A program made the position numbers and the translations under genes. Source: Microplitis mediator (taxonomy: Eukaryota > Arthropoda > Insecta > Hymenoptera > Braconidae). Taken from it: a stretch of DNA of 64,000 bases. The stretch lies in contig NC_079970.1 of assembly GCF_029852145.1 (NCBI RefSeq), positions 7,068,001 through 7,132,000 of the forward strand. Reading direction: 5' to 3'. The notes below the pieces were generated by a model. The model saw nothing but the letters and a program-made list of their open reading frames with translations, was not told the origin of the DNA and made no database searches. The stretch's first letter is position 1, and each line of letters opens with the position of its first letter. Shown here piece by piece: positions 46,139 to 58,200 of this stretch.

Positions 46139-49100
46139 TCATTTGACATATTTAACTCTATTAACAAAAGTTGGTTTCTTAAGTGGTAGTGGTTGAACTT
46201 CACCGAACCTTGCCTTGCGTTTTTCTATTTTTTCCTGCAGTTCAACCTAAAAAAAAAAAAAAATTTATATTCATGTTTAATTCGTCTATTAAATGATACC
46301 GGACATCCAACAATTTTTAAAAATAAATTACGGAACAATAAAAGAATATTATTTTAAATTATGCAGAAGGTAAAAGATCTAGTACCCGATGAGTGAACTA
46401 ATACTTGATCACTCCATGTATTTGTATAGATATATGTGGTAAATATATATATAAATACATGAGTGATCAGGTATTAGTTCCCTGATGGGGTACTGGATCT
46501 CTTACCTTACAGAAATTTTCAAAAAACTCCCATATACATTTTTTAAATTGTTTCTCTATTAATATTAAATTTTTTTTTAAGGGTATTCTTAGACAGTCCC
46601 CCCCCCCTATTTTTTAAAAATATTCAATGACGAACTGTCATAACAGTATTAAAATTTTATTAATTAATTTCAAAAAAATTAAGAAATTAATTGAAAAAAG
46701 GAAAACGCAGCTACAATTTCGCCGATATAGAATTTTAAAAAAATTACTCACAGTTATTATCAATTAGAAGTTAAAGGAAATTTGCTAAATAAATTTTACC
46801 CTTCAAAATTTGACATTCCAAATTATAATGTTGACATGAAGATTATACTAAAATTTAATTTTCAAATTTCGTTTAACTCCTAATTGATATCAACTGTAAA
46901 TCATTTTTTTAAAAAAATATGCTTTGGAAAAATTGTAATTAAAATTTTTTTCAATTAACACTAATCCCATGTCGCTGTTTTCAGCACCCGTACTTAAAAA
47001 TGGGTCATTAGCGTCCGCCGCTCATTTAATTGTGTTATTCTGTAAGGAAAAATCTTAAAAAATTCGTAGATCTTCTTTAGACTAATAACTATGCGATAAA
47101 GTTGTTGCCAGCCCGGAAAATCCCTTTTCCAAAGAACATTTTCATCAAAATTCGGAGGCATGTAGGCTATTCACCGTAAAATATTTAAAAATTCATCAAC
47201 ACAAACGACCTATGTTCGCGGTTTAGGGTTAATTATCAAAATTTGAATACGGTAAATACAATTGATAGTCATTGAATATTTTAAAAAGTGGGGGCACTGT
47301 CTAAGAATGGCCTTAAAAATAAGAAAATTGCCAGTTATCTGATAATTCTGTTACTTTATCAAGAAATAATAAATTACCTTTTCTACAACGTTTGAAACGT
47401 TGGTACCAAATCTTTCAGCGCGTTTTTTCAACGTTTCAACTGACGTTTCCTGTAACAATAACAATAATTTAATGAAATTAATTGCATTAATAAATTAAAT
47501 TATAAAATAGAATCAATTATCATAATATTTTACTTACAACAGGTATTTTAATAGACGCCGCAGATTTATTATTTTGATTATTAATGCTATTGAATCTTGC
47601 AGACCTAGCTTCTTTTTTCGCTGATTCTGATAGTGGGACACCAAATTTCTTAGCTCTCATTTCCAATCGCTAAAACATAAAATAAATTTTTTAAAAAAAT
47701 AATAACAATCATCGTACTGCCAACTCTACTGTTTTGAAACACGTAATCATGAAATGACTAATAATACTCTGTATTTATGAATACTGTACATAAGCTCAAG
47801 TTACGATAATATCAATGAAAAATATTAGCTTTACACTATTACGTATTCGTGCACAATTCAAATGTCATCGTTATGTCGATGTATTGAAAAAATTAGCCAA
47901 TTATCAGCACGAATAGTAATTATTAAAAATATAATTATTATGTTACCTCTTTTATTCCGACTTCCGATAATTTAATGACACGTTTCTGAGTCTCAGTTGT
48001 TTCAGCGGGTTTTGGTGTTTCTTCAGTACTCTGTTTATCAACTTTTATCTCTTCAATAACTGAATTACGATTAAGAACTATTTTTTTAGCAGACACTGGA
48101 TTATTATCTGTGGATAATTTTCGTTTTTCACCAACTTCTTGAGAATCTGGTTTCTCTGGTGTCAATTCTTCTATTTCTTCATCCTGTAATAAACAAATAA
48201 ATTATATAAATAAAAAATTATTATGGTGACCACAGGTTTTTTAAACTGAAATTCCCTGACTGTTCTATGCATCCCAGTCAAATAATTAAAAAATTCCCTG
48301 ACCATATGTAGTTACATTAAATCATTGAAAATATTTATTTAATTCAAAATAAAACGGTATAAGTCAGTTTAATAAATAATCAATCATTGTCGTTAAACGA
48401 AACTTTGTTTTATTATTTGTCAATGATCATAGGTTTTTTTTTATTTATTAAATGAATAATTTTTTATTTTAAATCTTTGTTTTTATATAACTTACTCTGT
48501 AATAAAATATAAATAAACTTTTTATTTTCACTAAAATAAATTCCATAAATAAGAACGTTTTATAGAATATTAATAAAATATTAATCAACTACGCGAATAA
48601 TAAATATAGTAAAACTTATTAGTTCAATACTTATGTATACTTTTAATGTTTTTGGTTTTTTAACTTGTCAATATGCACGTTAATAGTTTGAAGATCCTGA
48701 TGATTGGTTTCTACTAAGACTTTTTTTTTCTAACAGCCTTTTTAATTCTGACTGCTTCATTTTTTCGTTATTGTAATCAATTTTTGCTAACTTTTTTTCA
48801 AGACGGTATTCAAATCGCATTCGCGCCGCGCCACTTTTTGAACAATTTTGACAGAAAAAAAAATTTATCGGATTTTTTCAGTAAAAAAAAAAGAAAGTAA
48901 AAATTTTTCCCGCTTTGAGACGAAATTCCCTGATTTTTCCAGTATATTTATAATTCCCTGACATTTCCAGGTTTTCCAGAAATGTGGCCACTATGGTTAT
49001 AATATTTATTTACTTATTTTATTATTACATACCCCAAGTACAGCATCTTCATCTAAAATTTCATCCGCCGTCTCGTCCAGTGATAGTGCGCTATCTTAAA

Positions 49101-49433
49101 TGATAAACAATTTATTGATAAATCACTTTATCTCTTACAGCAGCCACGTGTTTAAAATAGCAAAAAAAATAGCCAACTTACCGCCATGAATAGCAAGTTG
49201 AAGCCTCTCAACAAGTTCATTTTTATTTCCCGTTGTAGGTAGGCCTCTTTGTTTTAATTCGACTTTTAAATCTGCGACCTTAATTAACAATAATTATTAA
49301 TTTATATTAAATAAAATAAATAATTTAACTTAATTAACAAACTTATATTTTATTGTAATTATTTAAATTTAAAAATTCTTACTTTCATTTTTGAAAGTTC
49401 GCTCAGTCCTTTTTCATATGACGAATCAGCCAT
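46139..49433 (-). CDS. SARNP: SARNP/CIP29/Tho1-type SAP-domain ribonucleoprotein
   Basis: Nuclear RNA-binding cofactor of the TREX mRNA-export machinery, known to work with the helicase UAP56/DDX39B. Exons: 49433-49383, 49278-49182, 49094-49033, 48183-47947, 47669-47538, 47449-47378, 46246-46139 (TGA). They join in phase to 252 residues; human SARNP has 210. The SAP DNA/RNA-binding domain is about residues 14-50 (KMKVADLKVELKQRGLPTTG, then NKNELVERLQ). An acidic linker follows (DETADEILDEDAVLGDEEIEE), then a Lys-rich region. Three spaced basic motifs end the protein: RAKKFG, RAERFG and RKARFG, the tandem arrangement seen in the SARNP C-terminus. The start at 49433 is the first ATG and gives the expected N-terminus MADSSYEKGLSELSKMK. 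Family G and F elements sit in its introns. Confidence 0.95.
46366..46510. mobile_element. Family Z hairpin MITE, copy 2
   Basis: AAGGTAAAAGATCTAGTACC pairs with GGTACTGGATCTCTTACCTT. The inner arms TGATCACTCCATGTATTTGT match those of copy 1 at 6407. It lies in the last SARNP intron. Confidence 0.75.
46577..47316. mobile_element. Family F foldback element, copy 3
   Basis: Ends TTAAGGGTATTCTTAGACAG and the complement of TTAAGGCCATTCTTAGACAG. The site after TTAGAAGTTAAA is uninterrupted here. A different insertion of about 270 bp (46965-47238, ends CTAATCCC and GGGTTAAT) lies nearer the right end. Confidence 0.75.
48222..48996. mobile_element. Family G MITE, copy 1
   Basis: About 775 bp with ends TTATGGTGACCACAGG and the complement of CATAGTGGCCACATTTCTGG. 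Subterminal ATTCCCTGAC motifs recur on both sides. It is the inverse of 55478-56263 along its whole length. It lies in the SARNP intron between exons 49094-49033 and 48183-47947. Confidence 0.8.
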
Positions 49434-49911
49434 TATTTTTTTTTTAAATATATCTTTTGTGAATATTTATATAATTATAATAGTAATGTAACTGAGTTTA
49501 AATAATAAATTTGAATAATCAACTGTATTTAAATAGTCGTTTATGATAAAAATAATAATGCAATCTGCAATGCGTGGTCTAACTTTGTTTCCAATAACGA
49601 CGCAAACCAAATAACCAACCACACGATCGATTCCTTAAAACTTTGATCATAGAAATATTTTAGAAGAAATTATAAAATGATTATTATTGTTGTAATTATT
49701 ATTTTAACACCCTAGCGACACGTGTACTTGGTATTTTAAATTATAATTAGTTGAGAGTTCTGTCGGGAATTTATCTATCGAGTGAGTAGAAAAGGAAATT
49801 TGTGGGATAGATACTATACGCGCGCCATTCTAAACATCTCTACTCAAATGGTAAAAATACATCTTCATTTGCCAACATGTAAATTCAACGATAACTTTAT
49901 TCATTAGTATA
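49434..49911. promoter_or_regulatory. SARNP upstream region
   Basis: 478 bp from the SARNP start to the palindrome edge. It contains a G+C-richer island at about 49560-49830 (for example ACGCGCGCCATTC) that probably holds the promoter. No TATA box is evident on the minus strand. Confidence 0.4.
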
Positions 49912-50817
49912 TACAATATCGGTCATTAATTCTTGCGCGGTAGCATAACATCGGGAAAAAAAAAACTTCTCTAAAGGAAAATATGTATCACTTTTTTATA
50001 CAAATATTATCTATAAAAAAAAAAAATTGTAAAAAAAAAATACAATATTTAAAAATATATCTATATTAATTAATTGTAAAATTATAAATATGTATTGTAA
50101 AATAAGTGAATAAAAAAAAGTCCCTATAAAAAAAATCTCTAGATTTATAAATCACTAAAAAAAAATTACAATAAAAAAAAAATTCCTACAAAGAAACATT
50201 TGCATATCTAAACATCTACTTAAAAAAAATATATAAAAATGAAAATCTCTACAAATAAAATATCTATAAAAAATCGGCTGTTTTGGAAAATCTCTATAAA
50301 TCATCACATGTACAAATAAATATCTGAATAAAGTATAACCTCGAGAACTGGAAGCATTGCCACCACGTGCTCATAATCATGAATAAGTTCGTGTTGTAAT
50401 ATATAAGTATAAATAATAATAATAATAAAAATTATGGTTATTATTATGTTATTAAGAAAAATATAATAAATAATTTTAAACTTATAATAAGTGACTTCGA
50501 AAAACGTGAAAGATTCAAATCTGATAACTCCAAAGCACTGAGCCTGTAATAATTCATATAATTTTAATTTTTTTAATTTTATTAGTTAAACTTTATTTGA
50601 GAATATCATAAAATTATTATTATTTATTTTATAATTTTTAATTTTGTTTGACTATCAAGCCGTATGCCAGGATTCGATGAACGTCCAAAAATCACTTTTC
50701 TTTTTTAACTTCCCGCTAAGAGAATCGACGATTTTCGAAAGTCGAGTTTTCATCAGATGTCGACGTTTTGAGGTCCTAGGAAGCTATTCTAACTATTTTC
50801 AGAATGATGTCCGAGTG

Positions 50818-50854
<37 letters not shown>

Positions 50855-51969
50855 TAATGCAAAAAATTAAAGGAGCAGAAAAATTTTATAAATTTTTTAG
50901 TGATTTTTGGAAGACTGTAACTTGGTGAAAAAAAATCGTATCGAAAATTTAAAAAAAGCATTTTATAGCTTGAAACCTCTAGTTTAGGTGTATTTTTTCA
51001 AAATTTTTTAAAAGCTCCGATTATTGCGCAAACATGAGAAATACCGCGAGCCAAAAAATTTCTAAATTTTTTTTTTTTTTCGAAGAGCCCACGGACCGCG
51101 GAAAAATTCTTTCAACTAAACGAATGCATACATCGTTTAGCAAATTTATTCAGCTTCAATTTGGTTTTTTTTTTAACCTCGTAGGACGATTTGTCGCAGA
51201 GATATCAGCCTTCAAATAGAAAGTGATCCTTTTGGCTTTGATCTTCGATATTTCAGGTACCAATGATCGCACAGAAAGTTGAAGGGCGGCGTTAAAAACT
51301 TGAATAAATTCCCTACAAGATCCTGTCATCATTTTTTGAAAAAAAAATTTTTTTTTATTTTTAACATCCATTAGAAGAAAGTACAAAAAAATGACTTTTT
51401 TTGGTTTTTTAGTAAATCAACCGCTACTCTGCATATATCGATAAAAAAAATAATGTTGCCAGGGACTTTTTTAGCTTAATGTACCCCCAAGACCCCTGTA
51501 AATTTTTGAATTGATCTATCGTACCGTTTTTTGGGAATCATCGATCAACGTTTAGCTAAACAATGAAAGGAGCAAGTTTTGTTCCTTTAATTGTGTAATC
51601 ATAATCAATTGAAGGCTGATATCTCTGCGACAAATCGTCCTACGAGGTTAAAAAAAAAACCAAATTGAAGCTGAATAAATTTGCTAAACGATGTATGCAT
51701 TCGTTTAGTTGAAAGAATTTTTCCGCGGTCCGTGGGCTCTTCGAAAAAAAAAAAAAATTTAGAAATTTTTTGGCTCGCGGTATTTCTCATGTTTGCGCAA
51801 TAATCGGAGCTTTTAAAAAATTTTGAAAAAATACACCTAAACTAGAGGTTTCAAGCTATAAAATGCTTTTTTTAAATTTTCGATACGATTTTTTTTCACC
51901 AAGTTACAGTCTTCCAAAAATCACTAAAAAATTTATAAAATTTTTCTGCTCCTTTAATTTTTTGCATTA

Positions 51970-52008
<39 letters not shown>

Positions 52009-52914
52009 CACTCGGACATCATTCTGAAAATAGTTAGAATAGCTTCCTAGGACCTCAAAACGTCGACATCTGATGAAAACTCGACTTTCGAAAATCGTCG
52101 ATTCTCTTAGCGGGAAGTTAAAAAAGAAAAGTGATTTTTGGACGTTCATCGAATCCTGGCATACGGCTTGATAGTCAAACAAAATTAAAAATTATAAAAT
52201 AAATAATAATAATTTTATGATATTCTCAAATAAAGTTTAACTAATAAAATTAAAAAAATTAAAATTATATGAATTATTACAGGCTCAGTGCTTTGGAGTT
52301 ATCAGATTTGAATCTTTCACGTTTTTCGAAGTCACTTATTATAAGTTTAAAATTATTTATTATATTTTTCTTAATAACATAATAATAACCATAATTTTTA
52401 TTATTATTATTATTTATACTTATATATTACAACACGAACTTATTCATGATTATGAGCACGTGGTGGCAATGCTTCCAGTTCTCGAGGTTATACTTTATTC
52501 AGATATTTATTTGTACATGTGATGATTTATAGAGATTTTCCAAAACAGCCGATTTTTTATAGATATTTTATTTGTAGAGATTTTCATTTTTATATATTTT
52601 TTTTAAGTAGATGTTTAGATATGCAAATGTTTCTTTGTAGGAATTTTTTTTTTATTGTAATTTTTTTTTAGTGATTTATAAATCTAGAGATTTTTTTTAT
52701 AGGGACTTTTTTTTATTCACTTATTTTACAATACATATTTATAATTTTACAATTAATTAATATAGATATATTTTTAAATATTGTATTTTTTTTTTACAAT
52801 TTTTTTTTTTTATAGATAATATTTGTATAAAAAAGTGATACATATTTTCCTTTAGAGAAGTTTTTTTTTTCCCGATGTTATGCTACCGCGCAAGAATTAA
52901 TGACCGATATTGTA
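49912..52914. repeat. Large near-perfect palindrome: 1.3-kb inverted arms, 393-bp spacer
   Basis: Left arm 49912-51215 and right arm 51609-52914 are reverse complements. Outer edges read TACAATATCGGTCATTAATT and its complement; inner edges GATATCAGCCTTCAA and TTGAAGGCTGATATC. Open frames inside the two arms give identical peptides (for example FDYQAVCQDSMNVQKSL), so identity is essentially complete apart from A/T-run and TA-repeat length. Each arm holds a family B end, a TA microsatellite and a repeat like that at 10500-10560. No target duplication is evident at the edges. It lies between the divergent SARNP and UBE2J2 genes. Confidence 0.95.
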
Positions 52915-53100
52915 CTTATAGCGACATCTATATTGATAAAAATATGAATTCACCTCATGCTTATTCAGAATCACCTGAATTCGCAATCATCTTCATTCCA
53001 TTATTTTATATGGACGAAATATGAAATAAAATAAAATCTATGGAAGCAGATTTAAAAATTAAAAAATTATTTATATTTTTTAAATCAAATATTATTGTAA

Positions 53101-53480
53101 GACCACAGACCAGTATTTAACGAACGATTGAAAATATGTTTCAGGAAAAGAGACACTTGCGATAGATGGTCTCTTAACCACTTCAAATGAAGGCCATCAG
53201 GACTTTTACCGCTCGACTTTTGCGAATTTAACTGTAAATTTTTCGTAACATCAACAATGTCTATTAGGCTCCACTTGAATTCACAAGTTACTTTCCTTGC
53301 GGAAAGAAGTGGGAGATTTTGAACAAAATCGAAATTACATGATGGATATCTAGTTAGAATCTTAGCATAAAATTCATTTAGAGCATCAGCAGAAAAATGA
53401 TCAAGAGGCGATGATTGTTTTGTTTTTATGATACCTACACGCTTTAATTTGCTCCATATGTTGGATCAGAAAGATTGCTC
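53101..53480 (-). pseudogene. Non-LTR retrotransposon reverse-transcriptase fragment
   Basis: Read on the minus strand from about 53465, one frame runs open for about 120 codons. It contains DHFSADALNEFYAKIL, then SSGKSPDGLHLKWL and LKHIFNRSLNTGLW. The S-S-G-x-x-x-P-D-G block followed by I-F-N-R-S-L-x-T-G is the usual beginning of the reverse-transcriptase domain in insect Jockey/R1-like elements. It stops abruptly at 53101 before the catalytic YxDD region, and upstream (toward 53560) the frame is broken by a stop at about 53474. This is a dead fragment. Clade assignment needs a search. Confidence 0.7.
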
Positions 53481-53659
53481 TCCAAATAGAGAAGAAGTTA
53501 TAGTGCTAGGTAGCAGCAGCGGGAGTAGTTCGGTGCTCGCCACTAAATCGTGCCCACAGCTTGTAGTGTCCCTGGTAAGAAACTTATTTCAGAGTTATTA
53601 TATTCGCAGATAAATTAGCAGAGTGACGCTTACCCTTTTTTGATAGTAACACAGGGTTA

Positions 53660-53691
53660 ATGTGTATACTGGAAATGTTTGCATTTCCAGT
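53660..53691. repeat. Perfect 14-bp stem hairpin
   Basis: GTATACTGGAAATG and CATTTCCAGTATAC separated by a four-base loop. It is too short for a typical microRNA precursor. Confidence 0.9.
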
Positions 53692-54369
53692 ATACTTTTT
53701 AATCTAATTAATAGTTCAACGTTTAAATTCTTGCTAAAGTGGGGGGCGAAAGAATCGCAAATTCGATTGCTTTCTATCAACTGAAGGTTCAATAGCGGCA
53801 GTCAGTATCATCTCGACAACGGCAGTAGTAGTCTAGATCCTTCTTGAAATTTAAACACAGTATTGCAGTTAATTCGCGGAATTATCCATAAAATTTATTG
53901 TTCATAGTCATTGTTTAATTAAAATGTGCAGTGTTTGTAAAATTTAAATTGTGCAAAGTGTCTGTGGTGTCGTTAAGTGTTGAGTGTTCAGTGCTAGTGT
54001 AAAGTGTTGCGAATTGCTGATACTGATAACTTCCAAGTTCCTGAGCAAAATCATCTGGCATTGTCTGGTGAGAAATAGCAGTTGTGACGTTTTTTTAGCT
54101 GTAATACACTTGGAGCAATTTGAATTAAATCTCCAAGTGTATTAGGACACCCTTCTGCATATTATTTCCCCACCAAGGTTTGTTCAAACACTTGCGTGTT
54201 TTTTTTAAAAATATTTTTCTATTATATTCGGCCGCCATTTTATTTTGACCTACGATTTTTAGTTTTCTCCAATTTCTAACAATTTATTTTTCAAATATTT
54301 AAATGTACCGCGCAAGTAATAAGAATAATTAATAAGGGTGCATTCCGAAATGCGCTACGCTGCATCCCA

Positions 54370-54573
54370 TGATTCTGAAGTTAGCTGACAATTAACAATT
54401 TTCGAATTTTGTTTTTTTCAACAATTTAATTAAAACAAAGAAACAAACTAAAAATATGCACATGTAGATAATTTAAAAACCTATAGGTGCAATTTTTAAA
54501 TAATATTTTTTTGTTTCAATTTGTCGTTTCAAAAAAAAAATCTATTAGACGTCGGCTAACTTCAGTATCATAA
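54370..54573. mobile_element. Family H MITE
   Basis: Ends ATGATTCTGAAGTTAGCTG and the complement of ATGATACTGAAGTTAGCCG, with AAAATATGCACATGTAGA inside. It is one of at least five copies in the window. Confidence 0.75.
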
Positions 54574-55275
54574 ATATTTTATAATTTTTTAAAATTATTT
54601 TATTAAAAAATGAAAAAAAAAATAATTATCATATTCAATAAACTGTTTTTAATTTAATAATAAAAATATTTATTTAACATAATTTTTACAATAAATACGT
54701 CGATAATTAATTAATTGAATAATTACATAACAGAGGGCAGAACGTGTTTGTCAAAACGATTTCATCGTCATATGTTTTGTGTGTCGCACGAAAACGTTCT
54801 GTCAAATATATGGTATTTCACCAATTAATTACTATTTAATATTATTATCATATTATTAACAAATAATATAAAAATAAATTACTATTTATACTTTATGTAA
54901 GTATATATTTATATATTCATATTAACAATACAATAATTTGATAGTTCGTGCTGTTAATTTATATTTAATATTTTTTATTTACTCAGTTTATATTTGATTT
55001 CACATATTTATTATTATTACTATTTAAACTTTATTACCTACTTATTATTTTTTTTTTATTATTATTCAAATTATTAATTATCATGTAGAAGTAAAATTAT
55101 CAATGACTGATATTGACATTGACATTTGTGTATAATAATAATAATAATAGTAACGAAGTGAAATAAAATTTATCAATTGAGATGATGATTAATGAAATAT
55201 TGTTGTAAAATTTAAATGATCGTATTGTAGTGATTTGTTGTGATTTATTTTTAAGGTCATCAATAGATAACCATA

Positions 55276-58200
55276 ATGGCGAGAAAGACTAATAGTGCAA
55301 CTGCTAGATTAAAACAAGATTATTTGCGGTTAAAAAAAGATCCAGTACCTTATGTTGTTGCAGAACCAGTTCCTTCAAATATTCTCGAATGGTAAATGAA
55401 AAATTGTTTATTATTTAATTAATGAAGCATACATGAGATGATTTATAAATTTTAAATAAATAAATTGATTAATTAAACATGGTGGCCACATTTATGGAAA
55501 GCTTGGAAATGTCAGGGAATTATAAATATACTGCAAAAATCAGGGAAAAGTTAGGGAATTTCGTCTCAAAGCTGGAAAAATTTTTACTTTCTTTTTTTTA
55601 CTGAAAAAATCCGATAAATTTTTTTTTCTGTCAAAATTGTTCAAAAAGTGGCGTGGCGCGAATGCGATTTGAATACCGTCGAAAAAAAAATCAGCAGAAA
55701 TTGATTCCGATAGCGAAAAAATTAAGCAGTCAGAATTAAAATGACTGTTAGAAAAAAAAAGTCTTAGTAGAAATCAATCGTCAGGATCTTCAAACCATTA
55801 ACATGCATATTGACAAGTTAAAAAACCAAAAACATTAAAGTATACATAAGTATTGAGCTAATAAGTTTCACTATATTTATTATCCACGTACTTGATTAAT
55901 ATTTTATTAAAATTCTATAAAACGTTCTTATTTATGAAATTTATTCTAGTGAAAATGAAAGGTTTATTTATATTTTATTACAGAGTAAGTTATATAAAAT
56001 CATAGATTTAAAATAAAGAATAAAAAATTATTCATTTAATAAATAAAAAAAAACCCATGATCATTGACAAATAATAAAATGAAGTTTCATTTAACGACAA
56101 TGATTGATTATTTATTAAACTGACTTATACCGTTTTATTTTGAATTAAATAAATATTTTCAATGATTCAATATTACTGCATATGGTCAAGGAATTTTTTA
56201 ATTATTTTACTGGAATACATGAAAAAGTCAAGAAATTTCAGTTTAAAAAATCTGGTCACCATGTTAAAGTAATGGTTTTAAAAAAAATGCGCGGTCTGAT
56301 TTTTTATATAAATACACCTTTTTTTAAATTTTCATTCTACTAATTTTTATTCACTTATTCTTAAATTTATGAAATTGACAATTATCAGCCACATTTACAC
56401 CCATTTTTTTTATGATCTTGAAGTTAGAACACAGTTAAAAATTTTCGGATTTTTTTAAACAAATCATTCACAAAAAAAAGCAAAACTAAAAATATGCACA
56501 TGTAGAAAATTAAAAAAACTATAAGTGCAAATTTTAAAAATATTTTTTTTATAATTTATCGTTTTGAAAAAAATTTAAAAATTATCAGACGTCTGCTAAC
56601 TTCAGTATATTTTTTTTTTTGTGTTGATAGTTAATATAATTATTATTTCAGGCACTATGTCGTAAAAGGACCAGAAAATACACCGTACGAAGGTGGTTAT
56701 TATCATGGTAAATTAGTGTTTCCTGGTGAATTTCCATTTCAACCACCAAGTATATATATGACAACACCAAACGGTAGATTTAAAGTCAATACGCGATTGT
56801 GCTTATCAATATCTGACTTTCACCCTGATACGTGGAATCCTGCTTGGAGTGTATCAACTATTCTCACGGGTCTTTTAAGTTTTATGGTACGTTCATTTTA
56901 AATCTAAACATTTATTTATTTTTAATTCTAATTTTTTTTACACGTTATTATGATTATTATTTATAATTTATTTTAACCCAAACGTTTATGATTACAACTT
57001 ATTGATTATTATGTATTAAGGAAAAATTTTAGTACATGACAATGATTTTGCTTAGATTATTTAAAAAAATTTTAGGTTTGTAATACTTTTTTTATTATAA
57101 AATTTTATGTTTACCCGTAAGACATAAAATTTAAACTCTAAACTTAGTGATTGTGTAATCAGTTATATCATAATTTACATTATGAATTATCGATTCTTGA
57201 GAAGAAGGACTTCTAAACATTAGAACTTAGTTTTACTTCCTGTTGAACGTTGCATTGACTTTATTGCGACTTCCTCAGCAATTGCAGTAAATAAATACAT
57301 AAAACAATAAAATTTACTACACGTGTTTTATTGTTTTATGTATTGATTTACTGCAGTTACTGAGGAAGTCGCAATAAAGTCGACGAAACGTTCAACAGAA
57401 ATTAAAACTAAGTTCCAATGTTTATAAGAAGTCCTTCTTCCTAAGAATCAATAATTCATAACTTATCAAAGACACGAACTAAAAAAAATAATTGATAATT
57501 TAAATATTGAGAAAATATTTTGATAGAAAAAATATTACAGATCTGATAATAGTTTAAATAATAAAAACCGAAACGTTGTTGGGTATTAAAATTTTTACTT
57601 AACAGATCAATGAATTGTAATCGCGAATGGTTTAAATTATAATATTATTATGAAATAAGTTAATGTTTCAGAGGGTAGCACGAATTGTAGTTCGTGGATA
57701 AAATATTCAAGTACAAATTATCCGATAGACAAAATATCCCCAGACTAAATGTTCAAGAGACAAAAAATTCATGACAAAATATCCTGTCGATAAATCTTAT
57801 TCAGAAAAATATATTTTAAGTGAAAAAATAATTAATGGTTTTTGATAAACGGGTACCGTACCATTCCAAGCATATGTGTTGACCTATTTCCAAAATAATA
57901 CCCACCTAAAATCTGTGAAAAAAGGGCACAGTACGATTTCAAGCATATGTGTTGATCTATTTTTAATATCACACACTCAAATTTGATGTGCAAATTTATT
58001 AAACATTTCTGATAAAAGGGTACCGTACTATTTAAATTAAAAGTATTTATATTATAAGATATTTTGTCGGGGATATTTTATCTATCGAGTATTTAGTTCA
58101 GGGATAATTTGTCTATCGGATAAAATGTATTCGGATATTTTATCGCGGATATTTTGTGTTCGGATAATAAGTGACGGTACCGTTTCAGAGGATGTTACGA

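Larger units (their letters stand above)
52915..55275. other. UBE2J2 upstream region with retroelement debris
   Basis: Contains the reverse-transcriptase fragment (53101-53480), a hairpin at 53660-53691, a less AT-rich stretch at 53780-54190 with repeated AGTGTT motifs, a small hairpin at 54101-54143 and a family H copy at 54370-54573. The acceptor-like sequence just before the UBE2J2 start suggests a non-coding first exon lies somewhere here; I cannot place it. Confidence 0.45.

Noticed and set aside
50644..52182. Paired identical open frames of 61-94 codons on opposite strands
   Set aside because: They are mirror images produced by the palindrome arms, contain TA-repeat translations (YIYIYI) and poly-Phe, and show no domain.
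53660..53691. Hairpin as a microRNA precursor
   Set aside because: The stem is only 14 bp with a 4-base loop, too short for a Drosha/Dicer substrate.
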